DNA of 64,000 bases from Delphinus delphis (taxonomy: Eukaryota > Chordata > Mammalia > Artiodactyla > Delphinidae), in NCBI RefSeq assembly GCF_949987515.2, contig NC_082689.1:70893478-70957477 (forward strand), written 5' to 3'. This document shows, piece after piece, positions 1 through 11,506 of this stretch (positions are counted from its first letter, which is position 1; every line of letters starts with the position of its first letter). A program made the translations under genes and the position numbers. The notes under the pieces were generated by a model. The model did not search any database. It worked only from the letters and a program-made list of their open reading frames with translations, and was not told the DNA's origin.

Positions 1-2159
1 TATTCTGGAATTAGGCTAAATTTTAATCTGGTGTTTGTGGGAAATTGCTGAGGCTCATGAAGGGCTAAAATACTAACTAGGCGATCGTATTTCCTTAGTG
101 ACCCCAGAGCACCATTCTCTGCACTTGATATTAAGAAAGGTTAGGGAGTGTAATATCTGGTCCCTGCTCTCCAGCTGCCAGGGAAGACAGAATAGACACA
201 ATTCAAGACATAAGCAAAGAATATCTACAAAACAGTACACCCAGGAAGGCAGCATACCAACCAAGGGTCTGAGTGACAGGAAGGCACTCAGATCTATATG
301 TGGGATGAAAAACAGTGCCATGTGTACTGTGAGAAAAAGTAAAGTGCTAATAAAAGTTCCAGTAAACCTGGGAATTTTAGAAAGAATTGGGCTTTAGATG
401 AATGAATAAAAATTCCTTGAAATGATAATCACCATTGTTTTGTATATTTTCTGCTCTATGATCCTTTTATGACTACTTAGAGCTTTAAAGAATATCACGT
501 TTTTGTACTTCATGTTAACTCCTTCTCCTCAAAGTTTCATATACAATTACCTTATTTTACATTATTATTTTTCCAGTTTTATGCTTATAAGTGTGCTATT
601 AAGCCCACCTATTAGGGTTGTGACAGGCCGAGAATATAATCCTTAAATGATGACATAATGGTTATATAGAAGTATTACATGTATTGTTTAAACCATTTGA
701 AGTGATGTTTATTTCTCCTAATTTATTAGCCTTCTTTGGAGTCTTGTTATATTGCTAATTACATCTTTGTGTGCCTGCAATCTACATCTTGATAATGTGT
801 CTATTGTGAGCTAGCATTTCTTCAGAAAAAAACAGATTTTTTTATTATTCCTGATCTTTCATGGTTATAGCTTTTTATTCTCTTTATTTGGTCATTATCT
901 AGCTTTAATTCTTTTAAAATAAGCTGTTTACTCTGCAATGGAGCTAAGTCCTTCAGGAGTCATATTATCCTCTGGCCTCAGTGTGAGACACAGAACCGAT
1001 CCCTCTGGCTACCCATTGAACAACAAGTGCTATTGGGCTGCTGGGTCCAGAAAAAGAGCAATTTCAGGGAAGGTTTTCGTGCAACAAAACTAGATCATTT
1101 CATTGATATGATAAATAATTTTTACTGATCTTGAAGGAAAAATGCATCATCTTCCCAGCTGTGCAAGTGGGTGGGCCTTCTTTACATGATACTAGTTTTG
1201 TTTTTTATAAGTTGAAAAATTTACTAATAAGAATGGGCAGAATTAGATGGATACATCATGGAATTCTGTGCTTTTTCTAAACTTGAGTTTCTTGGGGCGG
1301 GGAATCAAAGTTGCCGAAAAAGAATTTTAGATTATAAACTTACATTTCCATTATACTTAAGCCCCTCAAATGACACTATACTATTTCCCCTGTTTAACAC
1401 TTTTTAAACATTATGACTTTGAGACTTATAATTGGGAGTATGTTTGTGCTGGAAAACCGCTTAAACCCTTCCTCACCTGTAGAATAGCAATGAAATATTT
1501 TCGCAGTTTGAAATAAAGTCTCAGATAAAATATTTGGTTACAAGGAAAAGTAAATCATATCAGAAATTTGTAATACCACCAACTTTACCCTTGTCTTCTC
1601 AACAATAACTTGGATTCATCACCAAACAGGTTTTTGACAAATGCAGACATTTACAGAAAGAAAAATTTGCCAGTTTTTATTTTCAGGTCATTAACTGAAA
1701 TACTCCCCAAACCCTCTCTGCTTCCTACAGAGCACAGCTTTGATTAATTGCATTGCTTTAAAAATGGAAGCCTTAAAAAAAAAATTGCTAATCTCAGTTC
1801 TTAGGTTTTATTCTACATGATTATTTGCATACCTTTATTAACAACAACAACACAGAAAGAACTGGCTAGCAGAGAAACTTCTATAGCTGAAATTCTATAG
1901 CTGGGCAAATGATATTTTTTAGAGCGCTATGTGATTTGTTCTGTGACTGGGTATACCTTATCTTACAAGCGAATTGTGTTTCCAACAGGTTTTGTTCCAG
2001 AGAGTTCACTTATCAATTATTTAGAACTTGAAACTCATCTAGTATATTTCACATATAAATTGTTATCTTTAATGATAGGGTCCCCAGCCAACCCATAAGA
2101 GCTTGTGAAAGTAACCCAGTTTATAATTCACATACACTTGTTCTGTACTGGTCCTACCG
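1..2159. other. Unassigned AT-rich sequence
   Basis: No recognisable gene or repeat. Overlapping open frames of 82-99 codons near 73-397 on both strands have no familiar motif and are best read as chance. The rest is AT-rich with short homopolymer runs. Confidence 0.5.
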
Positions 2160-2570
2160 TAGAACCAAATCATCACACGGGGACAATGTTTCTTGGAGGA
2201 GGGTGGTGAGTATTCAGAGTTGGAATTCGGGGAACCCATCTTGGCCCCCTTTAGGGGACTGAGGAGTTTTCCCTAACTCATCTGAGGGGGCAGTGGGAAG
2301 ACGAGTTCCCTTAGTCCCTCAGAAGGGGCTTTGAGCTTCTAGGACTGAGGACCGGGTTTCAAGAAGAGATGGGAGGTGTGGCTTGTGGAGTCACGTGGGT
2401 CAGGGATTTGCGAAGCTGGGAGTTGTGGGTTCAGGAGCTTCTCGCTGAGTTAAGGCCCTGGGAGACGTCCTCGCTCCTCGCTCCTGAGACTAGCTCCCTG
2501 CTTACTTTTCTTTCCCTGTGTTGGCCTCACTGATAATCTCTTGTTCCCTTTCCTCCTAGCCCACCCTCAA
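2160..2570. other. GC-richer unassigned block
   Basis: This stretch is visibly richer in G and C than the sequence on either side. It contains an E-box-like gtcacgtg near 2391 and a short tandem of ctcgctc near 2470. No repeat family or open frame explains it. It could be a decayed regulatory element or simply a local composition shift. CpG density is too low to call a CpG island. Confidence 0.3.
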
Positions 2571-4324
2571 TTTTCATAAAGCAGTCCCCGGCTATCTAAG
2601 AAGTAGGGCTTTTCATCCCTAGCTCATCACTGACTAGATTACTACAGCCTCACAAGCTTTCCTTCTCTTCTCTAGCACGGAATCAAGCAAACAGCTCTTG
2701 AGCCTGGTAACAAGAAGGATATCAAAAGACAGAGAAAACATTGTCCAATACCATCACTTCTCTTATTTTCACCAAGTCCTGGTCCAACAATGGTTCATAA
2801 CTCTTAGGGGAACCTCAAACCTTGAGAATCTGAAGGTGGCACATTCCCATTAACCTCAGATTTTTACTGAGACTCAGCCCGTAGAGCACAGGTTAAGAAT
2901 CCTACCCTGAAAGGAGGGCAAAAATGGAACCAGCCTATGCTTTAGAACACAGCTCAGACCATAGATCCCTTGGTATTTTGTTTCTGGATTGCGGCTTGAC
3001 TCTGGGGTGAAGAGCTAGACAAAGCCCAAGGGCCTGCAAAGGAGGAATGGCAAGGGTCCAGGGGGTTGGGCAATCTCAAAGCGTGCTTCCTCTTTCCCGT
3101 CTCCTTTTCCGCCACTCCTTCCTTCCCCTTTCTCCTCCATTCCTGCTTCTACCTTTTCTTCTTGCGCAGTAACAGTAGTGCCACTGTGGACTGGCTTCTG
3201 GCCAGCTACACGTGTGTGTGCCTAGTGGTGAATCTGCCAGGGTGACGGCTGCATACAAGCTAGTCCCACTGCGTCTGACTTAATTTGGCTAAAAAAAAAC
3301 TTTGCTACCTCTTAATGCTACAGATTATGATTAAGAATTTGCTAATTACAGTTCCCTCTTTGAATGGGATTTTCTTTCTGATTCCTTATCCAATTTTATA
3401 TGGAAAATTTAAATAAAATTGTATTTGGTAATGTATAAGTGTTACAGAAGCACAGGCATGATGTAATACTTTGAACAAAAGAGAATATAATTAGCATAAT
3501 AAAAAGTGTTTTGATGCCAAATGTGGGCTCTTAATGAGATTGGAACTTTAAATATGACATAGTGAAATGGTAAGCTGCATACAATTTTTCTGTACCCATA
3601 ATAACATTTAAAATCATATGTAACCATTTTTTTCTGTTTCTTGAATATTTCACACAACTATTCTTTAAAAATAACCACGAAATATTGTGTTTTTCTGATT
3701 GGCAAAAGACTAAAAAAAGGTGTGTTTCTTACTTGGTAGTAGTTCCTCAGATTTTAATTTTAATAGCAAACATCTTAAATGTTGATTTCGATTGCTTTTT
3801 TTAAAGAGTAGATTATATCTTAACGTATAAATAGGATTTCAAATGACAGTGTTCTTTTCTACCCCTCTATCTCTGTCACCAAATTCAAATTCATGTCTCA
3901 GCAGTTCGGGATGTTCTTCGGTGCATATCCTTTGAGCCTTCAAAATTTGATTTGACTGTGTGTTCTGACGATAGCTTGTTCAGATAAGCACACGGTGATC
4001 GTCATCTGTGTGTCTGGGCCCTAATGAACATCTGCTTTCTAGGGCGCCACAGGAGCACCTTTCTTTGTTTCCTCTTCCTTTGCCTTTTTGATTTGAATCT
4101 TGTTAAACCCTGCAAATGGGGTTGTTTTTCAGTATGCAAATACTCCCATCTCCCTTTTTGGAAAAGAAAAAAAAAGCGCCAGATATTTTAAACATGAACG
4201 CGTTGGGAATTTAAAAGGAGTCTGCAGGAAGCAAGTGCACAACTATAGTTCTACTCTTGACCACTCAGACATGTTGTACTAAAATCATCTAGCTGAGATC
4301 ATAGAGTTGGAGCTACCTGGTGGG
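2571..4324. other. Unassigned sequence with a pyrimidine-rich tract
   Basis: No gene seen. Bases 3088-3165 are strongly pyrimidine-biased on the plus strand (C/T runs broken by few purines), which creates a short arginine-rich minus-strand frame without meaning. The remainder is AT-rich and unassigned. Confidence 0.45.
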
Positions 4325-4431
4325 CAATTTAATTAAATTCAACAAACACTGAGCAGGCATTGTATTAGGCCCTGGAAGGTGCAAATATGTAAATGAGGCA
4401 TGATTCCTGCCATTGTGGAACACGAGATAAT
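4325..4431 (+). repeat. Ancient mammal-wide repeat, 5' fragment (unnamed family)
   Basis: The order 'attcaacaaacactgagcagg', 'ggccctgg', then 'tgattcctgcc...gtgga' follows the start of a mammal-wide repeat that recurs at 17.6, 34.5, 53.7, 61.5 and 63.5 kb in this window. I recognise the pattern but cannot assign the family name with confidence. Confidence 0.45.
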
Positions 4432-5442
4432 TTTATTTACTTGTTTATTTAAAGTTTTTATTTTAGGTAGAACATATATATAGTATAGCGCACACATTTT
4501 AAATATGTAGATTGTTATGCTCATGTACTGGCCACCCAGGTCACTCTATGACATTTCCAGCACCCAGAAAGCACCCTCATGCCCCTTCTCACAGTTTCCT
4601 CCCCAGAGGTATCCGCTAGTCTTACTTCTATCTTTGTAGATTGGTTTTGCCTATTCTTGTACTTCATAAAAATGAAGTCCTGGGCTTCCCTGGTGGCGCA
4701 GTGGTTGAGAGTCCGCCTGCCGATGCAGGGGACACGGGTTCGTGCCCCGGTCCGGGAAGATCCCACATGGCGCGGAGCAGCTGGGCCCGTGAGCCACGGC
4801 CGCTGAGCCTGCGCGTCCGGAGCCTGTGCTCCGCAACGGGAGAGGCCACAACAGTGAGAGGCCCGTGTACCGCAAAAAAAAAAAAAAAAAAAAATGTCCT
4901 GTCGTATGTATCCTTTTGTGTCTGGCCTCCTTAGCTCATCGACGTTTTGGTTTGATTCATCCATGTTCTTATGTGTAGCAGTCGATTCTTTTTTTAATGC
5001 TATGTAGTATTCTATTAGAGAATATATCACGATTCATTTATCTGTTCTACTATTAATGGGCATTTGGATTATTTCAATTTGGAGCTGTTATGAATAAAAT
5101 TGCTGTAATTATTCTTGTTCACACCATTTGGTCAACATATGCATTTAGTCATAAGAGAGGAACTGGTAGGTCACATGATATGTGTATGTTCATCCAAAAT
5201 GGTAGATATTACCATTTTCTAGTCCTACTGGCAAAGTGTGAGAAAGCTATTTGCTCTGTATGTCACTAACACTTGGTATTGTCGGTCTTTTTAATTTTAG
5301 CCCTTCTGGTGGGTGGTATCTCATTATGGTTTTAATTTGCATTTCCCTGATGATTAATGATGTTGAGCACTTTTTCATATATTTATTGGCCAATTGGATC
5401 TCCTCTTTCGTGAAGTGTCTTTCAGATATTTTGCTCACTTCT
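4432..5442 (-). mobile_element. Old LINE-1 (L1M type), 3' part, antisense
   Basis: Read on the minus strand, this is the 3' region of an old L1. Typical 3'UTR wording ('tggccacccaggtca', 'catttccagcaccca') and the 3' end of ORF2 (for example 'gattcatccatgtt', 'ctcattatggttttaatttgc') are recognisable but diverged. A CHR SINE sits inside it at 4682-4894. The same L1 resumes at 6330 after further insertions, so it is the outer layer of a nested stack. Confidence 0.8.
4682..4894 (+). mobile_element. CHR-family SINE (short form)
   Basis: This is a tRNA-derived SINE. The pol III A-box region ('tggtggcgcagtgg') and B-box ('ggttcgtgcc') are both visible near the 5' end. The body follows the cetacean CHR pattern and ends in an A-run at 4874-4894. 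Imperfect flanking repeats (aaaatgaagtcct before, aaaatgtcct after) mark an L1-driven insertion into the old L1. Confidence 0.95.
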
Positions 5443-5508
5443 TAAACATAACAGCTTTATTGAATATAATTCACATAACATAAAACTCAACCTTTTGCTT
5501 GCTTTTTT
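5443..5508 (-). mobile_element. Short L1M 3'-end fragment, antisense
   Basis: The text 'agctttattgaatataattcacataacataaa' is the antisense of an old L1 3'UTR end. It interrupts the outer L1 between 5442 and the younger L1 starting at 5509. It is short and its limits are approximate. Confidence 0.55.
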
Positions 5509-6329
5509 AAAAAATATCTTTATTGGAGTATAATTGCTTTACAATGGTGTGTTAGCTTCTGCTTTATAACAAAGTAAATCAGCTATGCATATACCTATAG
5601 CCCCATATCCCCTCCCTCTTGCATCTCCCTCCCACCCTCCCTATCCCACCCCTCTAGGTGGTCACAAAGCACCGAGCTGATCTTCCTTTGCTATGCGGCT
5701 GCTTCCCACTAGCTATCTATTTTCCATTTAGTAGTATATATAAGTCCATGCACTCTCTCACTTCGTCCCAGCTTACCCTTCCCCCTCCCCGTGTCCTCAA
5801 GTCTATTCTCTATGTCTGTGTCTTTATTCCTTTCCTGCCCCTAGGTTCTTCAGAACCTTTTTTTTTTTTTTAGATTCCATGTATATGTGTTAGCATACGG
5901 TATTTGTTCTTCTCTTTCTGACTTACTTCACTCTGTGTGACAGACTCTAGGTCCATCTACCTCACTACAAATAACTCAATTTCGTTTCTTTCTATGGCTG
6001 GGTAATATTCCATTGTATATGTGCCACATCTTCTTTATCCATTCATCTGTCAATGGACACTTAGGTTGCTTCCATGTCCTGGCTATTGTAAATAGAGCTG
6101 CAATGAACGTTGTGGTACATGACTCTTTTTGAATTATGGTTTTCTCAGGGTATATGCCCAGTAGTGGGGTTGCTGGGTCATATGGTAGTTCTATTTTTAG
6201 TTTTTTAAGGAACCTCCATACTGTTCTCCACAGTGGCTGTATCAATTTACATTCCCACCAACAGTGCAAGAGGGTTCCCTTTCTTGCTTTTTATATGGGG
6301 TTGTCCTTTTTATTGGTTGTAGGTTTTTA
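5509..6329 (-). mobile_element. Younger LINE-1 3' end with ORF2 C-terminus, antisense
   Basis: A 5'-truncated L1 in minus orientation. Its 3' end is at 5509, next to a T-rich stretch. Its 3'UTR runs up to about 5970, and a 97-codon open piece of the ORF2 C-terminus occupies 6269-5976. That piece contains diagnostic L1 wording such as [12 protein letters not shown] and FIAALFTIARTWKQPKCP. The reverse transcriptase and endonuclease domains are absent, so it cannot move by itself. It is better preserved than the surrounding L1 and split it on insertion. Confidence 0.9.
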
Positions 6330-7015
6330 AATAAAGTCTGGATACAAATCATTCATCAGATATATATGTGTGAGGGTATCTCCTCCCAATTCTCAGTTTT
6401 CCCTTTCATTATCTGATTACTATCTTTTAATAAATAAAGTTCTTAATTTTAATGAAGTTCAGTTTATGATTTATGTTCACCACTTTTTGTGTCTGTTTTA
6501 GAAATCATTGCTTACTTTAAGGTCATGAAGTTATATTCCTATATTTTCTTCCAGGAGCTGTATTTTATCTTTCACATTTAGCTCTGCAATCCATTTCTAA
6601 TTAATTTTTGTGTTTGTGGATAGGGTCAAGATTCATTTCCCTCCCATATGAATATCTAACTGATCCAGCAGCATTTATTGAAAAGACATTTTCGTTTTCC
6701 CCTTTGAAGTTCAGTGCCGTCTTTGTTGTAAATCAGGTGACCACATTTACGTGTTTCTTTTTCTGGACTTTTGTTTGGCTCTCTGTGTATTCTTGTGTCA
6801 ATACTACCTGGTCTTAATTACCAGAGCAATATATTAACTGTGTATTCTTCAAAGTGGCCTTAACTATTCTAGATCGTCTACCTTTTAAAATAAATTTTAG
6901 AATAAGCTTATCAATTTTCATAAAAAAAGAAATCTGATAGAATTTTTATTGGACTGACATTAAGTCTATACATCAATATCGGGAGAAATGATATCTTCCA
7001 GTCCTTCTTAATCCT
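6330..7015 (-). mobile_element. Continuation of the old L1M ORF2 region, antisense
   Basis: Diverged L1 ORF2 antisense text resumes ('gatacaaatcattcatcagat', 'gatccagcagcatttattgaaaag'). It is the expected upstream continuation of the 4432-5442 fragment. Stops and frameshifts are dense. The older element is therefore interrupted between 5443 and 6329. Confidence 0.75.
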
Positions 7016-8014
7016 CAGCAATTAAGTCAAGTTTGGGGTTTGAGTGGGGGTGGTGGTGGTAATTATTACATCACAAGTACATTTGGCAAAATCAGTTCTG
7101 ATTTTCGAAAGATTTATCCAAATGTATCATCTTTTTAATGTTACTCATTTATTAGAAAGATCCTTTATCCTATGATTTGCTTAAACCCTTAAATAAATTG
7201 CACTTTAAAGGACTATAAATAATCCATCTAAAAATTCAAGTTACACACCTCAGTGTTGGTTACTATGCAGAGAGAATGTCATTGTATATAGTTTCATGTA
7301 ATCTGTAAGAAGGATATCTCTTCTTATTTATTTGTGAACTTACCACTTTTAAGTAACTGATAATAAAACACAATGGAAAATTATTGTTTTATTTTTTATT
7401 TATTTTATTATTGTTTTTGCTTATTTCTTAAATACAGCCAATGATTTCTTCAAAATTTATAGTATGATAGTTGGCACAGACTCTAAGAAAATAATTCTTT
7501 TGAAGGGCGAGAGAGAATATTCATTATCAGGTAAAAATTAATTTTGAAAAGTAGCTTATAAGTGAAACTTCCCCCTTAAGAACAGATGCCATGCTTTTTG
7601 ATTTTTCTTGAATGCATCTCAAAATGTAACTGTTTCTCCTTTATATTCTTTATTCTCCCTTTGAGGCTTCGTTTATTTGATGGTGTGTCATCCAATCACC
7701 TTGTCTGATATAAGCATGATAATCAGCTGAAAATTAGTTTGTGTTTGGAGAATTTACTAACATCCCCTGTGATTTTTTTTTTTTAAATATACCCTGGATA
7801 TTGTGAAAACAAAGTCTGGGAATAGCTGTGCTTAGAAAGCAATAGGACATGCTGCTCTATGGGCTTCTGTTCCTTCAAACTTTTTCTTAGATGCTCTAGA
7901 AATCTCATATATATTTTTTTCATGCTTTATATTTCAGGTTTTTAAGCTTTGATTACTGCCGACTTCAGCCAGCCAAAAACAACTACATAGAACTTTCAAA
8001 GCTTATTAGTTCTG
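7016..8014. other. Unassigned AT-rich sequence
   Basis: No gene or recognisable repeat. There is a short AT-only-like stretch at 7381-7420 and a T-run near 7772. Confidence 0.45.
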
Positions 8015-8224
8015 GCTAGGTTAGCTTGGGTTGAGTAGGAGGTTGAATAGGTGACTTCTGAAGTCCCTTTCAACTCTAAATTTTATGATTCTGGTAATGT
8101 ATAACATCCAAGAATCACAGAATGTTAGAACTAGAAGGAACTTGAAGATCTGATCCAAGCCACTCACTTTCCAGATGAGGAAAGCTACCCAAAGTGAAGA
8201 GACAGGAGTAGAGTTCCAGAGCCA
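8015..8224 (+). repeat. CR1/L3-like ancient LINE tail and adjoining ancient repeat
   Basis: The sequence 'aagtccctttcaactctaaa' followed by 'ttttatgattctgg' (8061-8096) matches the characteristic 3' end of the mammalian L3 (CR1) family. The next 110 bases ('aatcacagaatgttagaact', 'ccagatgaggaaagc') also resemble an ancient interspersed repeat. I am less sure of that second family. Confidence 0.5.
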
Positions 8225-8296
8225 GGGGGTGGGGAGTAGCGGGGGGAGGGGGGGGTGGGGGCGGGGGGGGGGCGGAGGGAGAGGGGGAGGGGGAGT
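8225..8296 (+). repeat. G-rich low-complexity tract, G-quadruplex candidate
   Basis: About 70 bases with repeated runs of 4-9 G on the plus strand, separated by one to a few bases. The longest uninterrupted run is at about 8263-8271. The arrangement far exceeds the usual four-run G-quadruplex rule. The minus strand gives proline-rich shadow frames. Confidence 0.85.
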
Positions 8297-10734
8297 GACA
8301 GGAGGGCCAGACCTCACATGACTGGCCAGTGCTGTGATCTGAAGGAGGGAAGGAAGGAAGAAGGCAGGCCACACACAACTTTAGCAGCTATTCTAGGAAA
8401 CTTATCAGAGGTTGGACTGGGGTGTGAATGGGGCCAGCATCACCAGCTGGTTTCTGACTGGAAACCAATCGTGGTCACCCTGCTGGCCAGACTCCTGCGC
8501 TTCCTTCCCCGAGCGCGGCCCCTTCTCCTGGTTTGCCACAACAGTGTCCAGATCTGATTCTGCTTTGTTCTGTTTTTAACCCTACAGGTTAGCTGGGTAG
8601 CGCTACCGTAGCTGGGCCCTGCTCATCCTCCATGGCTTCTGGCCCATTCAAGGCCTTGTCTCCTTCTGGATTCTTCCTTTACCACATTGCTAAGGGTCTT
8701 TGTTTTCATAGCCCTGGGTCTGGGGCCAAAACCCTCTCACTTTTTCAGCACGCCTGGAGCCTTCCCACACTAGAAGGATACACTCCAATCTACTTCATTC
8801 TCGCTAAACTTTCTCTGTCCTGCCATCACTACCTGCTGTATCCTGTTTGGTCACCAAAACAACAACAGTACAACCCAGAGAGGCTCTGATTAAGCACCTC
8901 CTTTCTTTGTCGAAGCCAACTCTCTCATTCAGCACTCTGATGGGAACCACTTTCTTCCTGATGCCAAGCACTCCGCGTTAGTCTCTAGTATCTCTTGTTT
9001 TTTTCATGAGTTGTTTGAACATAGTTGACAGCCTTCTGCATTTATATAGGATCAGGTTTCAGGAGCTCCCTTTTAGTCAATTACATGGAAGACCTCAGAG
9101 AAAGAAAACACACAGTAGGAGGCATCAACAGGTCCATTGTGCTACTTGGATACAGCTTTTCCCTCGTGCTGTTTGGATCATATACTCATTAAATACATTA
9201 GCTGGAAAGAACCTGCCTGGCCATGTGCCTCCCTTTAGGGAAATCAAATACAGGAGAAATTGGGATCTAGTAAGCAAATAAGAGAGCATGATTTTCCCAC
9301 AGTTTACAAAACGTTCTCCAGTGAAAATGCCTCCCTAAGTTCATTCACATATTTCTAAGTCTTTGACAGAAAGTATAATTTAAAGTTGAGCCATCAGGAG
9401 CCATGGCCTATTAAAGAGTAATTAGATATTAAGAGAAATAGTTTGTGAAATAATTTCTTAAGTCAGTTGGAAAGGGTGAGTTTATTTTGTCATATTAGAT
9501 TTACGACCAACTTCTGAGGAATGCATGATTGAGCAGAGGTACAGCTGTAGTAGCCTTTTGTGTGTGTTTTGTTTTGTTTCTCACTGCTTCAAAAACCCTC
9601 AGTGCTGATTGGTTCAAACCTTTTGGTTTTCCTCCTACTAGTGTGTGTAATCATGACTGGTAAACTCTGGAAGCCATGCCATGCACAGAAGGAAATGACA
9701 GAAAGGCCTGTGGGTGATTTAAAATCATCATATTAGGGCCTCTACATTATCTGTAAGGAAAATAAATTGTTTGTGGACCATTATTAGTTGATAAGGGTCA
9801 CAGTCAAGGTTTCCAGGGTGGTGGTGTTTTTAAAGATTGAGGAGAGACGTGCCTTTCTAAAACATCTTAGGGTGCCTCTTTTACAGAGCAGTTGATTTCT
9901 TGGGCCAGAAAGTTCTCTCAGGTGGAGGGAGTGAATCATCTTTAAACAACATGTTGCAAAGCGAAACGAAACGAAACAAAAAAACACCATGTTGCTCCAA
10001 CATATTTGGCTATTAATAATGTGTGTGTGTAAATTGCTCTGAGTCTCTCCCAAAACACAGCGGTAGCTTTGTGTTTGAATTTCCTTTACTTATTTAATTA
10101 TTGCAGGAAAGATGGGCCTGCTTGACACTTTAGAAGTCATGTACATTGTTTGTCTAAGTTAAAAACATATGTATTCCATCAGAGTGACTTAAAAGAAAGT
10201 CAGGGTTCCAGTAAGCACAGGAGTAATTATTATCCTTAGAAACAGGGAATTTTTTTCTGATCCAAGTTTACTTCCTAAACTAAATGTTTCTGTTTTTAGT
10301 AACCTTTTATCTAACTTTTTCAATATGTCAGGAAGCTTTTGAGCAAAGTTTACTCACATTTTAAAGAATGTACAGGCCTATTAAGGCAGATATATCCAGT
10401 TCTGCGTTGGTTATTATATGCTCACTCTTGGGCAGCTGATAAAATCTCATTTTTAGGATGTTTAAAATATGGGGACATAAGAGTTTACTAATTTGATCTT
10501 TCCTCATTCCTTATTATATGTTAACTTTCACTAAGTGGAATTTCATTTAGACTATATGTAATACATTTACATTCTAATGTAATATAATTTACATGTTGGG
10601 AGATAAGATGGAACAAGTCAGAGAATATCAGGAAAGAAAAAGCATAGCATGAAGTTTTATGTGTATTTAAACTGAATTTAGTAACAGTTTAATGTATCAT
10701 TTTGTTAACAGTAATTTGTGTGTATGTTGTCTCC
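8297..10734. other. Unassigned sequence
   Basis: No gene recognised. A 100-codon plus-strand frame (8255-8557) starts inside the G-rich tract, and another frame lies at 8632-8889. Both lack motifs and look accidental. A short (gaaac)n run lies at 9961-9978. CpGs are slightly more frequent around 8500-8530. Confidence 0.4.
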
Positions 10735-10855
10735 TTTATAAGAATGGAAGTTTCTTAAGACAAGAAATATACCTTGTTCATTTTTGTGCCTATTACAATG
10801 CTCTGCACACAGTAGGTAGTTAAATAAATGTTTATTAAATTGAATCCATGTCTAT
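10735..10855 (+). repeat. L2 LINE 3' end
   Basis: The order 'agaatggaagtttcttaaga', 'ccttgttcatttttgtgcc', 'ctctgcacacagtaggta', then 'aataaatgtttattaaattgaa' reproduces the conserved 3' terminus of L2. Confidence 0.75.
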
Positions 10856-11146
10856 TGTTTACTGATATGCTAAAGAGAATTAGGAAGCGCAGCCAGAATT
10901 CTTTAGGGGTGAAATGCTAATGCTTAAAATACACACATGATTAGGATAAAAACGGGTTTTTAGTCTAAATGACCTAAATAATTTTCTCAATCTGTAGCTT
11001 TATTATTAGACTCCTTGTTTGTGCCTAGAAGGCCATCACTGCTATTAAGCTAGTTTGTCATCGTCATATAAGCATTTCATGAAGTACAAAAACAAAATAT
11101 TCAAGTTAAATATAACAAATGTAATGTGTATAGAAATGAGAGGCCC

Positions 11147-11491
11147 GGGCTTCCCTGGTGGGGCAGTGGTTAAGAATCTGCCTGCCAATGCAGGGGACAC
11201 GGGTTTGAGCGTTGGTCCGGGAAGATCCCACACGCCCGTGCGCCACAACTACTGAGCCTGTGCTCTAGAGCCTGCGAGCCACAACTATTGAAGCCCGTGA
11301 GCCACAACTACTAAAGCCTGCGCGCCTAGAGCCCGTGCTCTGCAACAAGAGAAGCCACTGCAATGAGAAGCCCGTGCACCACAATGAAGAGTAGCCCCGC
11401 CTCGCCACAACTAGAGAAAGCCTGCGTGCAGCAACCGAGACCCAATGCAGCCAAAAATAATAAATAAATTAGATAAATAAATTAAGAAAAA
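11147..11491 (+). mobile_element. CHR-family SINE, long form
   Basis: The tRNA-related head is like that of the short copies. The body is longer and contains several near-repeats of a 'gagccacaactactgaagcc' unit, and it ends in an A/T-rich tail of aataaat repeats instead of a pure A-run. A perfect 15-bp target-site duplication (agaaatgagaggccc) flanks it at 11132-11146 and 11492-11506. Confidence 0.93.
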
Positions 11492-11506
11492 AGAAATGAG
11501 AGGCCC

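Noticed and set aside
4682..4760. tRNA gene at CHR heads
   Set aside because: The A- and B-boxes are those of a tRNA-derived SINE; the cloverleaf is degenerate and the copies are dispersed retroposons.
4579..5030. Recurring frames with wording such as ESPPADAGDTGSCPGPGRSHM and its antisense forms at every CHR locus
   Set aside because: They are translations of the CHR SINE in different frames, repeated at 4.7, 23.9, 26.8, 30.3, 32.0, 32.9, 37.9, 42.6, 45.3, 50.8, 52.1 and 59.3 kb. The SINE is non-coding.
5976..6269. 97-codon L1 ORF2 frame as a gene
   Set aside because: It is only the C-terminal end of ORF2 in a 5'-truncated L1, with no reverse transcriptase or endonuclease domain.
8255..8557. 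100-codon frame starting in the G-rich tract
   Set aside because: The Gly/Arg-rich start comes from low-complexity sequence and the rest has no motif.
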